Part shown: positions 1 to 8,031 of the stretch, one piece after another | Layout of the letters: every line of letters begins with the position of its first letter | Numbering within the stretch: the stretch's first letter is position 1 | Notes under the pieces: model-generated | Seen by the model: only the letters and a program-made list of their open reading frames with translations | What the model was told of the DNA's origin: nothing | Databases searched by the model: none | From: Comamonas piscis | GTDB lineage: Bacteria > Pseudomonadota > Gammaproteobacteria > Burkholderiales > Burkholderiaceae_C | DNA: 64,000 nucleotides | NCBI RefSeq assembly: GCF_014109725.1 | Contig: NZ_CP058554.1 | Span: forward strand, 4,774,001 to 4,838,000 | Reading direction: 5' to 3' | Translations under genes and position numbers: made by a program

Positions 1-1515
1 GACGATATGGCCGTTGACGTTGTTCAGGCGCGGGTTGGCTGCATTGGTGCCACGCTCGGCATTGCGGCTGGTGTTGTTGGTCAAGGTCAGGTAGACATCG
101 CCATTGCTGGGGTGCACAGCGGTCCACTCAGGGCGGTCCATCGGCGTGGCACCCACAAAGTCTGCTGCGCCACGGGTGTTGATCAGGATCGCATCGATAT
201 TTCCAAAGGCCTCGCCCAGGCTGCGGCCGTCCTTGCCCTTGGTGGCGGGGGTCAGCGCCAGCCATTCGCCCTTGCCTTCGGCATCAAAGCGCGCCACGTA
301 CAAGGTGCCCTTGTCCAGGTACTTGTTGCCCACGGCGATGCGGTCGCTGCGCGCGGCATCCTTGGGGTCCCACAGCGCTTCGGACACAAAGCGGTAGATG
401 TACTCAAAGCGGGAATCATCGCCGCTGTAGAAGGCCAGTGGCTTGCCCGCGACCGGGATGCCGTAGGCAGCGCCCTCGTGGGCAAAGCGGCCCATGGCGG
501 TGCGCTTGGTCGCCGTGCTGCTGGGGTCGTAGGGGTCGATCTCGACCAGGTAGCCAAAGCCGTTGACCTCGTTGCGCCAGTCCTGCAGGCCATCGGCGCC
601 AGTGGCGGTGATGTTGAAGCGGGCAAATTCACCTTGCTGCTCGCTCGCATCGCCGGCGGCCGTTTCCCACTGGTAGCGGCCCAGCTTGGCCTGCACGCCC
701 ACCCGCTTTTGCGCGGCGGTTTGCTCGCCGGTGTTGACAAAGCAGGCGGCCCAGTTTTCTTCGGCCGTGATGTACGTGCCCCAAGGGGTGGTGCCATTGC
801 CGCAGTTGTTGTTGGTGCCGCGCACCTGGCTGCCCGTGGTGGAAAACGGCGTCTTGACCCAATCGGTTCCTGCGACCGGACCGGACAGGTTCATCGGCGT
901 GGCCGAGGTGAAGCGGCGGTTGTAGCGCGAGTTCTGGATGATCTCCCACTTGCTGCCCTCCTTGCGAACATGCATCACAGCGACGCCATGGGCATTGACC
1001 TCTTTGCGCACTTCTTCTGCGGGGCGCTTGCCATCGACCGAGGTGGGGCCGTTCGGGTGCAAAGCCTTTTCGTCGATGTACTCGTGGTTGACGACCAGCA
1101 GGCCTTCGCTGGAGCTGCCGGCCAGCGGGAAGTAGTGCATGCCGTCATGGTGCATGCCGGTGGAGTGCAGCAGGTCTTGCGAGGTGTTGCGGCCTTCATT
1201 GCTCCAGGGTGCTGCCTGGTCGTTGAGCGGCGTGCCCCAGGCACCGATGACCGAGGCCACATAGCCTGCGGGCACCACGCAGGCATCCGTCATCGAATTG
1301 GGCAGCGAGGCAAAGCCCAGCTTGACGGCCTTGTCGTCATCGCCATCACTGCCGCCACCGCAGGCAGAGATGCTGGCACCGGCAAACAGCGCCAGGGCCG
1401 AGCCCAGGCTGCCGCGCATCACCAGACGGCGCGACATATTCGCTTCAAGAATGGTGCTGAAAGGGGTGTTGCCATCCGTGTTACGGACGACTTTGTCGGA
1501 AATGGATTTGCTCAT
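1..1515 (-). CDS. phoX: PhoX family phosphatase (3' end cut by window edge)
   Basis: PhoX enzymes (DUF839 family) are exported, Ca/Fe-dependent alkaline phosphatases that release phosphate from organic esters in the periplasm. Reading the minus strand from ATG at 1515 gives 505 codons without a stop, so the C-terminus lies outside the window. The N-terminus carries a twin-arginine motif (SRRLVM, about residues 28-33), a hydrophobic stretch and then SACGGG near residue 50, which also resembles a lipobox. Downstream text such as WGTYITAEENW, GYLVEIDPYDP and GRFAHEGAAYG is typical of the family. The long plus-strand reading frame over the same bases (7-1539) has no family resemblance. Family assignment is confident; substrate range is unknown. 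Confidence 0.9.
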   Translation of the reverse strand, partial: MSKSISDKVVRNTDGNTPFSTILEANMSRRLVMRGSLGSALALFAGASISACGGGSDGDDDKAVKLGFASLPNSMTDACVVPAGYVASVIGAWGTPLNDQAAPWSNEGRNTSQDLLHSTGMHHDGMHYFPLAGSSSEGLLVVNHEYIDEKALHPNGPTSVDGKRPAEEVRKEVNAHGVAVMHVRKEGSKWEIIQNSRYNRRFTSATPMNLSGPVAGTDWVKTPFSTTGSQVRGTNNNCGNGTTPWGTYITAEENWAACFVNTGEQTAAQKRVGVQAKLGRYQWETAAGDASEQQGEFARFNITATGADGLQDWRNEVNGFGYLVEIDPYDPSSTATKRTAMGRFAHEGAAYGIPVAGKPLAFYSGDDSRFEYIYRFVSEALWDPKDAARSDRIAVGNKYLDKGTLYVARFDAEGKGEWLALTPATKGKDGRSLGEAFGNIDAILINTRGAADFVGATPMDRPEWTAVHPSNGDVYLTLTNNTSRNAERGTNAANPRLNNVNGHIV

Positions 1516-1671
1516 CGCTTCGACTCTCCAGATTATTGAACCACCGTAGGGAAGGCCCAGTCTAGAAAGCAGCGATGCGATTTTTGTGAATCTCCGATGA
1601 CGTCACGCCTCTGTCATGGACGCGATAAGTTTGTGCGTTATAAGGCGCGCCACGCCCGCACAAACTGCGAA

Positions 1672-2562
1672 TCAATCCAAGCGGTAGCGGTGTTGCAAAG
1701 ACTGGTCCAGACCGAATTCGACCAGCAGCTGCTGCAGCCGCTCGGCCGCCGCGCGTTTTTTCTGGCCGGTGTATTTGGCGAGGATCAGCTCGTTCTTCAT
1801 GCTGTGCTCCCAGCCGACCAGCTCGGTCACAGTGACCTGGTAGCCCTGGCTTTCCAGGTAGAGGCAGCGCAGCACATTGGTGATCTGGCTGCCCATTTCG
1901 CGGGTGTGGATGGGGTGGCGCCACAGCTCGGCCAAGGGGGTGCGCGCGAGGTTCATAGCCTTGTTTTGGCGCAGACAGGCCGCCACCTCAGCTTGGCAGC
2001 AAGGCACCAGCACCATGGCGCGGGCCCGCTTTTCCAGACCAAAGGCGATGGCATCATCGGTGGCGGTATCGCAGGCATGCAGCGCAGTGACCACATCAAA
2101 GCGCTCGGGCACGGCATCGGTTCGGGTGGAATCGGCGACCGACATGTTGAGGAACGACATGCGGTCAAAACCCAGATCGGCCGCCAGCTGCTGCGAGGCC
2201 TCGACCAGCGGCGCACGGGTTTCGATACCGTAGATATGACCACGGCCCAGGTTCTTGAAGAACAGGTCGTAGAGGATAAAACCCAGGTAGGACTTGCCGG
2301 CGCCATGGTCGGCGAGGCTGACCGGGTGGTCCTGCGCAGCCAGCTCGGTCAGCAAGGGCTCGATGAACTGGTAGAGGTGGTAGACCTGCTTGAGCTTGCG
2401 GCGCGAATCCTGGTTGAGCTTGCCATCGCGCGTGAGAATGTGCAGCGCCTTGAGCAGGTCGATCGACTGGCCGGGCTTGAGCTCCAGCTGCTGAGCGACA
2501 TCGGGGGCGGCGGGCTTGGGGGTGCTACGCCCTGCGGCGCGCGGTGCTTTCATCGTCTTCAT
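1672..2562 (-). CDS. Class I SAM-dependent methyltransferase
   Basis: A 296-residue predicted SAM-dependent methyltransferase of the kind with a Methyltransf_32 domain; the substrate is not known. The SAM-binding glycine-rich loop is visible as LADHGAGKSYLGF (about residues 83-95), followed by an acidic strand end YGIETR and a HACDTATDDAI segment near residue 150. A cysteine pair (VPCCQ) follows. The frame is open further upstream, but ATG at 2562 is preferred because it makes a 4-base ATGA overlap with the stop of the DUF1415 gene, the sign of translational coupling. Related proteins have been suggested to act on RNA; nothing in the sequence proves that here. Confidence 0.8.
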   Translation of the reverse strand: MKTMKAPRAAGRSTPKPAAPDVAQQLELKPGQSIDLLKALHILTRDGKLNQDSRRKLKQVYHLYQFIEPLLTELAAQDHPVSLADHGAGKSYLGFILYDLFFKNLGRGHIYGIETRAPLVEASQQLAADLGFDRMSFLNMSVADSTRTDAVPERFDVVTALHACDTATDDAIAFGLEKRARAMVLVPCCQAEVAACLRQNKAMNLARTPLAELWRHPIHTREMGSQITNVLRCLYLESQGYQVTVTELVGWEHSMKNELILAKYTGQKKRAAAERLQQLLVEFGLDQSLQHRYRLD

Positions 2563-3188
2563 TCCTTGGCCTTGTCGCCAGCAGCGGCTTGGTGTGGGAA
2601 GGGGCAACGCGGGCCCACGCCCAGGTCCAGCCAGCCTTCGAGGCCCAGCGCATCCAGCGTTTCCATGTTCTTTTCGTAGATCGCATCCGCTTCGGGGAAG
2701 GCTTCTACCGCCTTGTCGATGCTTTCTTCGCGCAGCAGGTGCAGGATGGGGTATGGCGCGCGGTTGGTGCAGTTGGTCACATCATCGACGGTGGTGCCCT
2801 CGAACTGGAACAGCGGGTGGAACGAGGCCACCTGCAAGATGCCGCCCAGGTCCAGCTCATCGATCATTTCGTCGGCGATTTCGAGGAAATCATTGAAATC
2901 CAGAAAGTCATGCAGCGCCTGCGGCAGGATCAGCAAGGTGGTATCGCGCTTGTCCGGGTTGGCTTCCGCCAGCGCTTCCAGCTCGCGGTGCAGATCATGC
3001 GCCACCGTTTCGGCATCCTGCGCATCGCTCACCACATAGTGGATCTGGTCCTTGACATGCACGCCCTTGGCAAAGGGGCAGAGGTTCAAGCCGATAACGG
3101 CCTTTTCCAGCCAGTTCACGGTGTCGGCAATCACCATCTCGTGCAGGGGCTCATCCGCAGACGCGGGCGCAGCATGGGTATCGGTCAT
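2559..3188 (-). CDS. DUF1415 family protein
   Basis: A 209-residue soluble protein of the DUF1415 family, widespread in beta- and gammaproteobacteria and without a known function. The conserved N-terminal signature GLNLCPFAKG (about residues 33-42) contains a single invariant-looking cysteine, and the middle holds FLDFNDFL and ASFHPLFQFEG. There is no signal peptide or membrane segment. It is the first gene of a two-gene unit with the methyltransferase, whose start codon overlaps its stop codon. About 200 bases lie upstream before the dgt stop codon, and I see no clear promoter or hairpin there. Confidence 0.85.
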   Translation of the reverse strand: MTDTHAAPASADEPLHEMVIADTVNWLEKAVIGLNLCPFAKGVHVKDQIHYVVSDAQDAETVAHDLHRELEALAEANPDKRDTTLLILPQALHDFLDFNDFLEIADEMIDELDLGGILQVASFHPLFQFEGTTVDDVTNCTNRAPYPILHLLREESIDKAVEAFPEADAIYEKNMETLDALGLEGWLDLGVGPRCPFPHQAAAGDKAKE

Positions 3189-3387
3189 CGTGGGGCTTTC
3201 TGGTGGAGTTATCGGTGGCCAGCGTGGGCGGTCTGCGGGCCCTTACCCTGCAAAGGGGTGGGCGCTGGGCGCCATGGCGGCGCGGGGCCACGGGCGGGCA
3301 GAGGCTGACGCTGGGCCTGCCATTGTAGCGAGGCTGGCTTGGCCAGTGCCTGCGCTAAGCCATGTAGGCAATGCAGAAGCCCGGTAT

Positions 3388-4608
3388 TCAGGGAACGAGG
3401 ACGCGTTGGCCCGTCAGGCGCTCATGCTCCCGCAGTGCATAGCGGTCTGTCATGCCGGCGATGAAATCGGCCACCACCCGGGCACAAGCGACGGGCTCCA
3501 GACCGGCAGCACGGCTGGCATAGCGCGGCTTCATCTGGGCCGGGTCGGCCAGGTAGATGGCAAACAGCTCGCGCACAACGACCTTGGCCTGGTCCGTGGT
3601 CCGCACTACCTGCGGATGGCGGTACAGATTCTTGAACAAAAAACGTTTGAGCTCGGCCGACTCCGCCGCCATCGTGCTGCTGAAACCGACCAAAGCGGGC
3701 AGCTGGCGCACGGCATCCACATCGGCTGGCTGCGCAGCCTGCAAGCCGGCGCTGGTGTGGCGGATCACGTCGTAAATCTGCTCGCTGAGCATGCGGCGCG
3801 TGGCCTCGTACAGCCATTTGCGCCGCCACTGCGGCTCTTGCAGCTGCGGGTATTCGGCCAGCGCTTGCTGCGCATAGCGGGCAAACAGCGGTATCTCCAG
3901 CAACTGTTCCAGGCTGATGAGGCCCGAGCGCACGCCGTCATCGGCATCGTGGGCGTTGTAGGCAATCTCATCGGCCAGATTGGCCAGCTGGGCTTCCAAG
4001 CCGGGTTGCCGGCCCAGCAGAAAACGCTGACCTACGCCGCCGGGCTCGCGCTGCTCCAGCAGCCGGGCATGCCGGGCGGAGCAGTGTTTGAGGATTCCTT
4101 CGCGGGTCTCAAAGCAGAGATTCAGACCGCTGTAATCGGGGTAGCGTTCTTCCAGCGTATCGACCACACGCAGGCTCTGCATATTGTGCTCAAAGCCGCC
4201 AAAGTCCTGCATGCAGTCATTGAGCACATCCTGGCCTGCATGGCCAAAGGGCGTGTGGCCTAGATCGTGCGCGAGGCAGATGGCTTCGGTCAGGTCTTCA
4301 TTGATGCGCAGCGCCCGGGCCACCGAGCGGCCCAGCTGCGCCACCTCGATGGAATGCGTGAGGCGGGTGCGGAACAGGTCGCCCTCGTGGTTCAAAAAGA
4401 CCTGGGTTTTGTAAACCAAGCGGCGAAACGCGGTGGAGTGAACAATCCGGTCACGGTCACGCTGGAAGGCGCTGCGCGTGGGCGCCGCCTCTTGTGCATG
4501 CAGACGGCCCTGGCTGCGGTGCGAGAAGCAGGCATAGGGCGCGAGGCCCAGCTCGGTCCAGATCTGCTGGGGCTCGGCCGGCTGCATCAAGGGCGCATGC
4601 ATGTCCAT
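3388..4608 (-). CDS. dgt: Deoxyguanosinetriphosphate triphosphohydrolase-like protein (dNTPase)
   Basis: HD-domain hydrolase that cleaves dNTPs to deoxynucleosides and triphosphate, helping to set nucleotide pools. The metal-binding residues are visible: H in TRLTHSIEVAQ (residue 85), then HD in LAHDLGHTPFGHAG (residues 114-115). At 406 residues it matches the shorter, type 2 dNTPases rather than the longer E. coli Dgt. The frame extends upstream inside aroB, but ATG at 4608 lies only 5 bases after the aroB stop, so I chose it; the next in-frame ATG is two codons later. It is the last gene of an aroK-aroB-dgt run, an order common in Burkholderiales. Confidence 0.9.
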   Translation of the reverse strand: MDMHAPLMQPAEPQQIWTELGLAPYACFSHRSQGRLHAQEAAPTRSAFQRDRDRIVHSTAFRRLVYKTQVFLNHEGDLFRTRLTHSIEVAQLGRSVARALRINEDLTEAICLAHDLGHTPFGHAGQDVLNDCMQDFGGFEHNMQSLRVVDTLEERYPDYSGLNLCFETREGILKHCSARHARLLEQREPGGVGQRFLLGRQPGLEAQLANLADEIAYNAHDADDGVRSGLISLEQLLEIPLFARYAQQALAEYPQLQEPQWRRKWLYEATRRMLSEQIYDVIRHTSAGLQAAQPADVDAVRQLPALVGFSSTMAAESAELKRFLFKNLYRHPQVVRTTDQAKVVVRELFAIYLADPAQMKPRYASRAAGLEPVACARVVADFIAGMTDRYALREHERLTGQRVLVP

Positions 4609-4612
4609 GCCA

Positions 4613-5722
4613 TCAGGCCTGCGCAGGCTCGGCGCAGCAAAGGTCGATGACCTCGCGTACCAGTGCATCCGGCGCCTCGCGCACCACGGCCTTGCCGGGT
4701 CCATCGATCAGCACAAAGCGGATCGCACCGGCCTGGGATTTCTTGTCGTGCCGCATCAGTTCCAGGTAGCGACCGGCGTTGTCATCGGCATCCAAAATGG
4801 CGCCGCGCACTGGCAGGCCCGCACGGGCAATCAGCTGGCGCAGGCGCTGCACAAAAGCGGCATCCACCAGGCCCAGACGCTGGGACAGCTCGGCGGCCAT
4901 CACCATGCCGGCCCCCACGCCTTCGCCATGCAACCAGACGCCGTAGCCCATGCCGGCCTCGATCGCATGGCCAAAGGTATGGCCAAAATTCAGAATGGCG
5001 CGCAGGTCTGCCTCGCGCTCGTCCTTGGACACCACATCGGCCTTGATCTCACAGCTGCGGCGCACGGCATGGGCCAGCGCCCGCTTGTCGCCGGCGATCA
5101 GCGCAGGCATCTCGGCCTCCAGCCAATCCATAAACGCCATATCGGCAATCGGGCCGTACTTGATAACTTCGGCCAGGCCGGCGCTCAACTCGCGCGCGGG
5201 CAAGGTGTCAAAGCTGTCCAGGTCACAGACCACCAGCTGCGGCTGGTAGAAGGCGCCGATCATGTTCTTGCCCAGCGGATGGTTGATGCCGGTTTTGCCG
5301 CCGACAGAAGAATCCACCTGCGACAGCAAGGTGGTGGGCACCTGCACAAAGGGCACGCCGCGCATAAAGCTGGCAGCGGCAAAGCCGGTCATATCGCCGA
5401 CAACCCCGCCACCCAGCGCAAACAGCACTGTTTTGCGATCGGCGCCGTTGTGCATCAGCGCATCAAAAATGCCTTGCAAGGTCGTCCAGTTTTTGTGCGC
5501 CTCACCATCAGGCAACACCACCAGTTCCACCTTGGGGTAGTGGGGTGCCAGCGCGGCCTGCAGCTGACGGGCGTAGAGCGGCGCCACCGTGTCGTTGCTG
5601 ACGATCAGCGCCTGCGAGGCCTTGGGGCAATGCGCGAATGTCTCCGCTTGGGCGAGCAAGCCAGATGCAATCAGGATGGGGTAGGAGCGGTCGCCCAGAT
5701 CAATATGAACAGTGTCGGTCAC
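4613..5722 (-). CDS. aroB: 3-dehydroquinate synthase
   Basis: Second enzyme of the shikimate pathway: converts DAHP to 3-dehydroquinate using NAD and a divalent metal in the cytoplasm. The nucleotide-binding stretch FALGGGVVGDMTGF (about residues 102-114) and the substrate loop QVDSSVGGKTGIN (135-147) are present, as are metal-ligand histidines in NFGHTFGHAIE and WLHGEGV. The reading frame is open far upstream, through aroK in another frame, with no ATG near the expected N-terminus. I chose GTG at 5722 (VTDTVHIDLG), which gives 369 residues, the usual family length. No strong Shine-Dalgarno is visible. The gene follows aroK by about 40 bases. Confidence 0.9.
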   Translation of the reverse strand: MTDTVHIDLGDRSYPILIASGLLAQAETFAHCPKASQALIVSNDTVAPLYARQLQAALAPHYPKVELVVLPDGEAHKNWTTLQGIFDALMHNGADRKTVLFALGGGVVGDMTGFAAASFMRGVPFVQVPTTLLSQVDSSVGGKTGINHPLGKNMIGAFYQPQLVVCDLDSFDTLPARELSAGLAEVIKYGPIADMAFMDWLEAEMPALIAGDKRALAHAVRRSCEIKADVVSKDEREADLRAILNFGHTFGHAIEAGMGYGVWLHGEGVGAGMVMAAELSQRLGLVDAAFVQRLRQLIARAGLPVRGAILDADDNAGRYLELMRHDKKSQAGAIRFVLIDGPGKAVVREAPDALVREVIDLCCAEPAQA

Positions 5723-5762
5723 AGGTGTTTGCGTCGGGAAGTTGTACGGTGTCGCCGGCCTA

Positions 5763-6332
5763 TTATCGGGGACTTGCTGCAGAGCCTGCGCTTGTAGGCG
5801 ATAGCTCCGGCACCAGGCCAGCCAGCTCGGCCTGCATGCTGACCTTGCGCATGACCTGGCCGGTGCCGCAGCGCAAGGTGTCGATGCGGTAGTGCGCCGT
5901 CTCTTCATACAAGGCGGCGCGTACGGCCAGCAGGTCCTTGAGGCGCTTGAGCGTGTCATCGCCTTGCAGCAGGGGGCGGCCGGTATCGTTGCGCAGGCGC
6001 CGGGCGATGTCTTCCGGGCTGGATTGCAGGTAAAACACCGTTGTGTGGGCATGCAGCACCGCGCGGTTCTCGGGCCGCAGCACCGCACCGCCACCAGTGG
6101 ACAGAATGCAGGCCCGCTCACGTGTCGCCAAGGTCGCAATCACCTGGGCCTCCACATCGCGGAAGGCCTGCTCGCCATGGGCCGAGAAATACTCCTTGAT
6201 CGAGCAGCCCAGCTGCGCCTCGATCACATGGTCGGAGTCAACAAAATCCACACCCCAAAGGCGTGCCAGCTGCCGACCAATGGTGGATTTCCCACTGCCG
6301 GGCAGCCCAATCAAACACACGGAAGGTGCCAT
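5763..6332 (-). CDS. aroK: Shikimate kinase
   Basis: Phosphorylates shikimate at the 3-hydroxyl using ATP. The P-loop GLPGSGKST is at residues 9-17, the shikimate-binding acidic motif is in FVDSDHVIE (about 30-38), and the GGG substrate motif appears in STGGGAVL. The frame has an in-frame ATG 51 bases further upstream, but ATG at 6332 (MAPSVCLIG) gives the standard N-terminus and 189 residues. An intrinsic terminator at 6385-6414 separates it from the pilus operon, so aroK-aroB-dgt probably has its own promoter in the short gap of about 50 bases or depends on readthrough. Confidence 0.92.
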   Translation of the reverse strand: MAPSVCLIGLPGSGKSTIGRQLARLWGVDFVDSDHVIEAQLGCSIKEYFSAHGEQAFRDVEAQVIATLATRERACILSTGGGAVLRPENRAVLHAHTTVFYLQSSPEDIARRLRNDTGRPLLQGDDTLKRLKDLLAVRAALYEETAHYRIDTLRCGTGQVMRKVSMQAELAGLVPELSPTSAGSAASPR

Positions 6333-6384
6333 CGCGCTACATCCTGAAAACGGACTGCACATGATAGCGGCAATGGCGGGCATA

Positions 6385-6414
6385 AAAAAACCTCCGGCGC
6401 GCCGGAGGTTTTTT
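6385..6414 (-). terminator. Intrinsic terminator ending the pilMNOPQ operon
   Basis: A perfect inverted repeat, AAAAAACCTCCGGC followed by its exact complement GCCGGAGGTTTTTT, with a 2-base centre. It is symmetrical, so it has a T-run on either strand. Its place, just after the stop of the lipoprotein gene at 6448 and before aroK, fits transcription termination of the pilus operon on the minus strand. Confidence 0.85.
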
Positions 6415-6447
6415 GGGCTAGACCCTGGTAGGTCTACAGCTGATTGA

Positions 6448-8010
6448 TCACGGCGTCGTTTCGGGCGTCGTTGGTGTAGCTGGTGTGCAAGTGTCCTCAG
6501 TGTCCGTGATGCGGAAGGTCACTTCGCGGGTCACCGAGTTGGCCGAGTTCTTCGCAGTCACAAACATGCGGTAGGTCGCTACTTGCGCGCAGGTCAGTGG
6601 CGAGCCGGAGGCAACACGGCCGGTCGAGCCTTGGCCCACCAATTGCATCCAAGCAGGTGCACCTTCCAGAACCCAAGTCACATTGTCACCAGTGGCTGAG
6701 AAGGAGTAGGTGTAAGAGGTACCTACATCCATCGATGCGATTTCGCAAGGCGATGCCGACGAACCGGTACAACCGTTAATGGTGAAGGCAACAGGATTGT
6801 CAGGCAGGTTGCCCACAATGGTCAGCACCAAGGTCTGGCGCGTGGTGGCGCCATTGGCGTCACGCACATTGAGCACCACGGTGTACTGGCCAGGGCCCTT
6901 GACATTCGGCGTACCCGAGATGAGGCCATCGGAGCTCAGACGCAAACCGGTGGGCAGAATCGAGGTCGTAGACCACAGGAACGGAGCCACACCACCTTCA
7001 GCAATCAAAGCATGAACATAAGGCTCAGCGTTCTGAACGGTCTGCGCCAATTCCGATTCGGGAATGCTCAGCGGGGTGGACGCAATCGCATGCACAACAG
7101 GAATCACAGCGTATTGCGTGATGGGATCCTGAATACCGTTGGACACATCGTTGTCAGCGCGGTCCACGGTCAAACGCAGCAACAGGGAGCCAGATGCTGG
7201 GCCGCTGGCTACCGAGAACTGACCCACACCGTTGACGGTATTGATCTGCATGGAGCCGCCGTTGGTCTGGCCGTTGGCCAACAGCTTGGCGCCATCGGAG
7301 GCGGCGTTGGGCACAATGCTGACCTGCAGGTTAGCATTTCCGGCGCTGCTTACTGGCTGGTCATTGTCGTTTTTGAGGATAGCCTGCACCACCACGCTGT
7401 TGGGGATGTTATTCAGGTTGTCACGCGAGCCGACATAGGCGGTCTGCTTGGTCAAGGTGACCGTTGCAGGCGTTGCCGTGCTGCCGCCGCCTACCTTGAT
7501 GGTCGCACGGTCAGTGTAGACCTTGCTGTCGCGCGGATCAGTCACGCTGCACTGCACGGCTACTTCACCGGCGATGTCGTGCGAGATGATGTGGAAGGAA
7601 GCACCACCGGCATTGGATCCCAGGGTGATGCTGCGGTAGGAGCCTGGCACTTTGACCGTCTCGCCATTGATGGTGACATCCTGCGTGTGGGCGTCATCAC
7701 CATCCAGGTAATACAGACCACCGGAGTCCAGTCCGGAGGTGATGTTGCAGGAGAAGGCACCATCCGCCTGGTTAGGAATGGGGCTGCCGCCCGCATTGGC
7801 CTGGATGTAGAGGGTGGACATATAGGGGTAGTAGTCGCCATTCCCATAGCCCGGCAAGCTCGCAGCCACATTCACCGGCACCGTTGTCTTGGCGGCCGTC
7901 AGCTTGATGCTGTACTGCAGCTGCGACTCACCGCCGCTGCCACCACCACCACCGCAGGCCGCCAACAACAGCGGCGCAACCAGCACCAAGGGCTTCAACA
8001 AATTTCTCAT
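6448..8010 (-). CDS. Large lipoprotein with putative Ig-like domains, last gene of the pil operon
   Basis: A 520-residue predicted lipoprotein of unknown function. The signal peptide ends in the lipobox LLAAC (Cys19), followed by a poly-glycine linker. The rest is beta-rich and low in charge; around residues 320-400 the text ILPTGLRLSSDGLISGTPNVKGPGQYTVVLN-like is the hallmark of a putative Ig (He_PIG) domain. There are paired cysteines (FSCNI/VQCSV, GCTG/PCEIA, TCAQ/DTCTP) that could form disulfides, and a Thr/Pro tail. It starts 21 bases after the pilQ stop and ends before the terminator, so it is co-transcribed with the secretin. A role at the outer membrane with the PilQ channel is inference from position only. 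Confidence 0.8.
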   Translation of the reverse strand: MRNLLKPLVLVAPLLLAACGGGGGSGGESQLQYSIKLTAAKTTVPVNVAASLPGYGNGDYYPYMSTLYIQANAGGSPIPNQADGAFSCNITSGLDSGGLYYLDGDDAHTQDVTINGETVKVPGSYRSITLGSNAGGASFHIISHDIAGEVAVQCSVTDPRDSKVYTDRATIKVGGGSTATPATVTLTKQTAYVGSRDNLNNIPNSVVVQAILKNDNDQPVSSAGNANLQVSIVPNAASDGAKLLANGQTNGGSMQINTVNGVGQFSVASGPASGSLLLRLTVDRADNDVSNGIQDPITQYAVIPVVHAIASTPLSIPESELAQTVQNAEPYVHALIAEGGVAPFLWSTTSILPTGLRLSSDGLISGTPNVKGPGQYTVVLNVRDANGATTRQTLVLTIVGNLPDNPVAFTINGCTGSSASPCEIASMDVGTSYTYSFSATGDNVTWVLEGAPAWMQLVGQGSTGRVASGSPLTCAQVATYRMFVTAKNSANSVTREVTFRITDTEDTCTPATPTTPETTP

Positions 8011-8031
8011 AACTCTCCCTGTCTATCTTAA

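Noticed and set aside
7..1539. 510-codon plus-strand open frame over phoX
   Set aside because: The minus strand encodes PhoX with a Tat signal and family motifs; the plus frame is low-complexity Ala/Gly/Val text.
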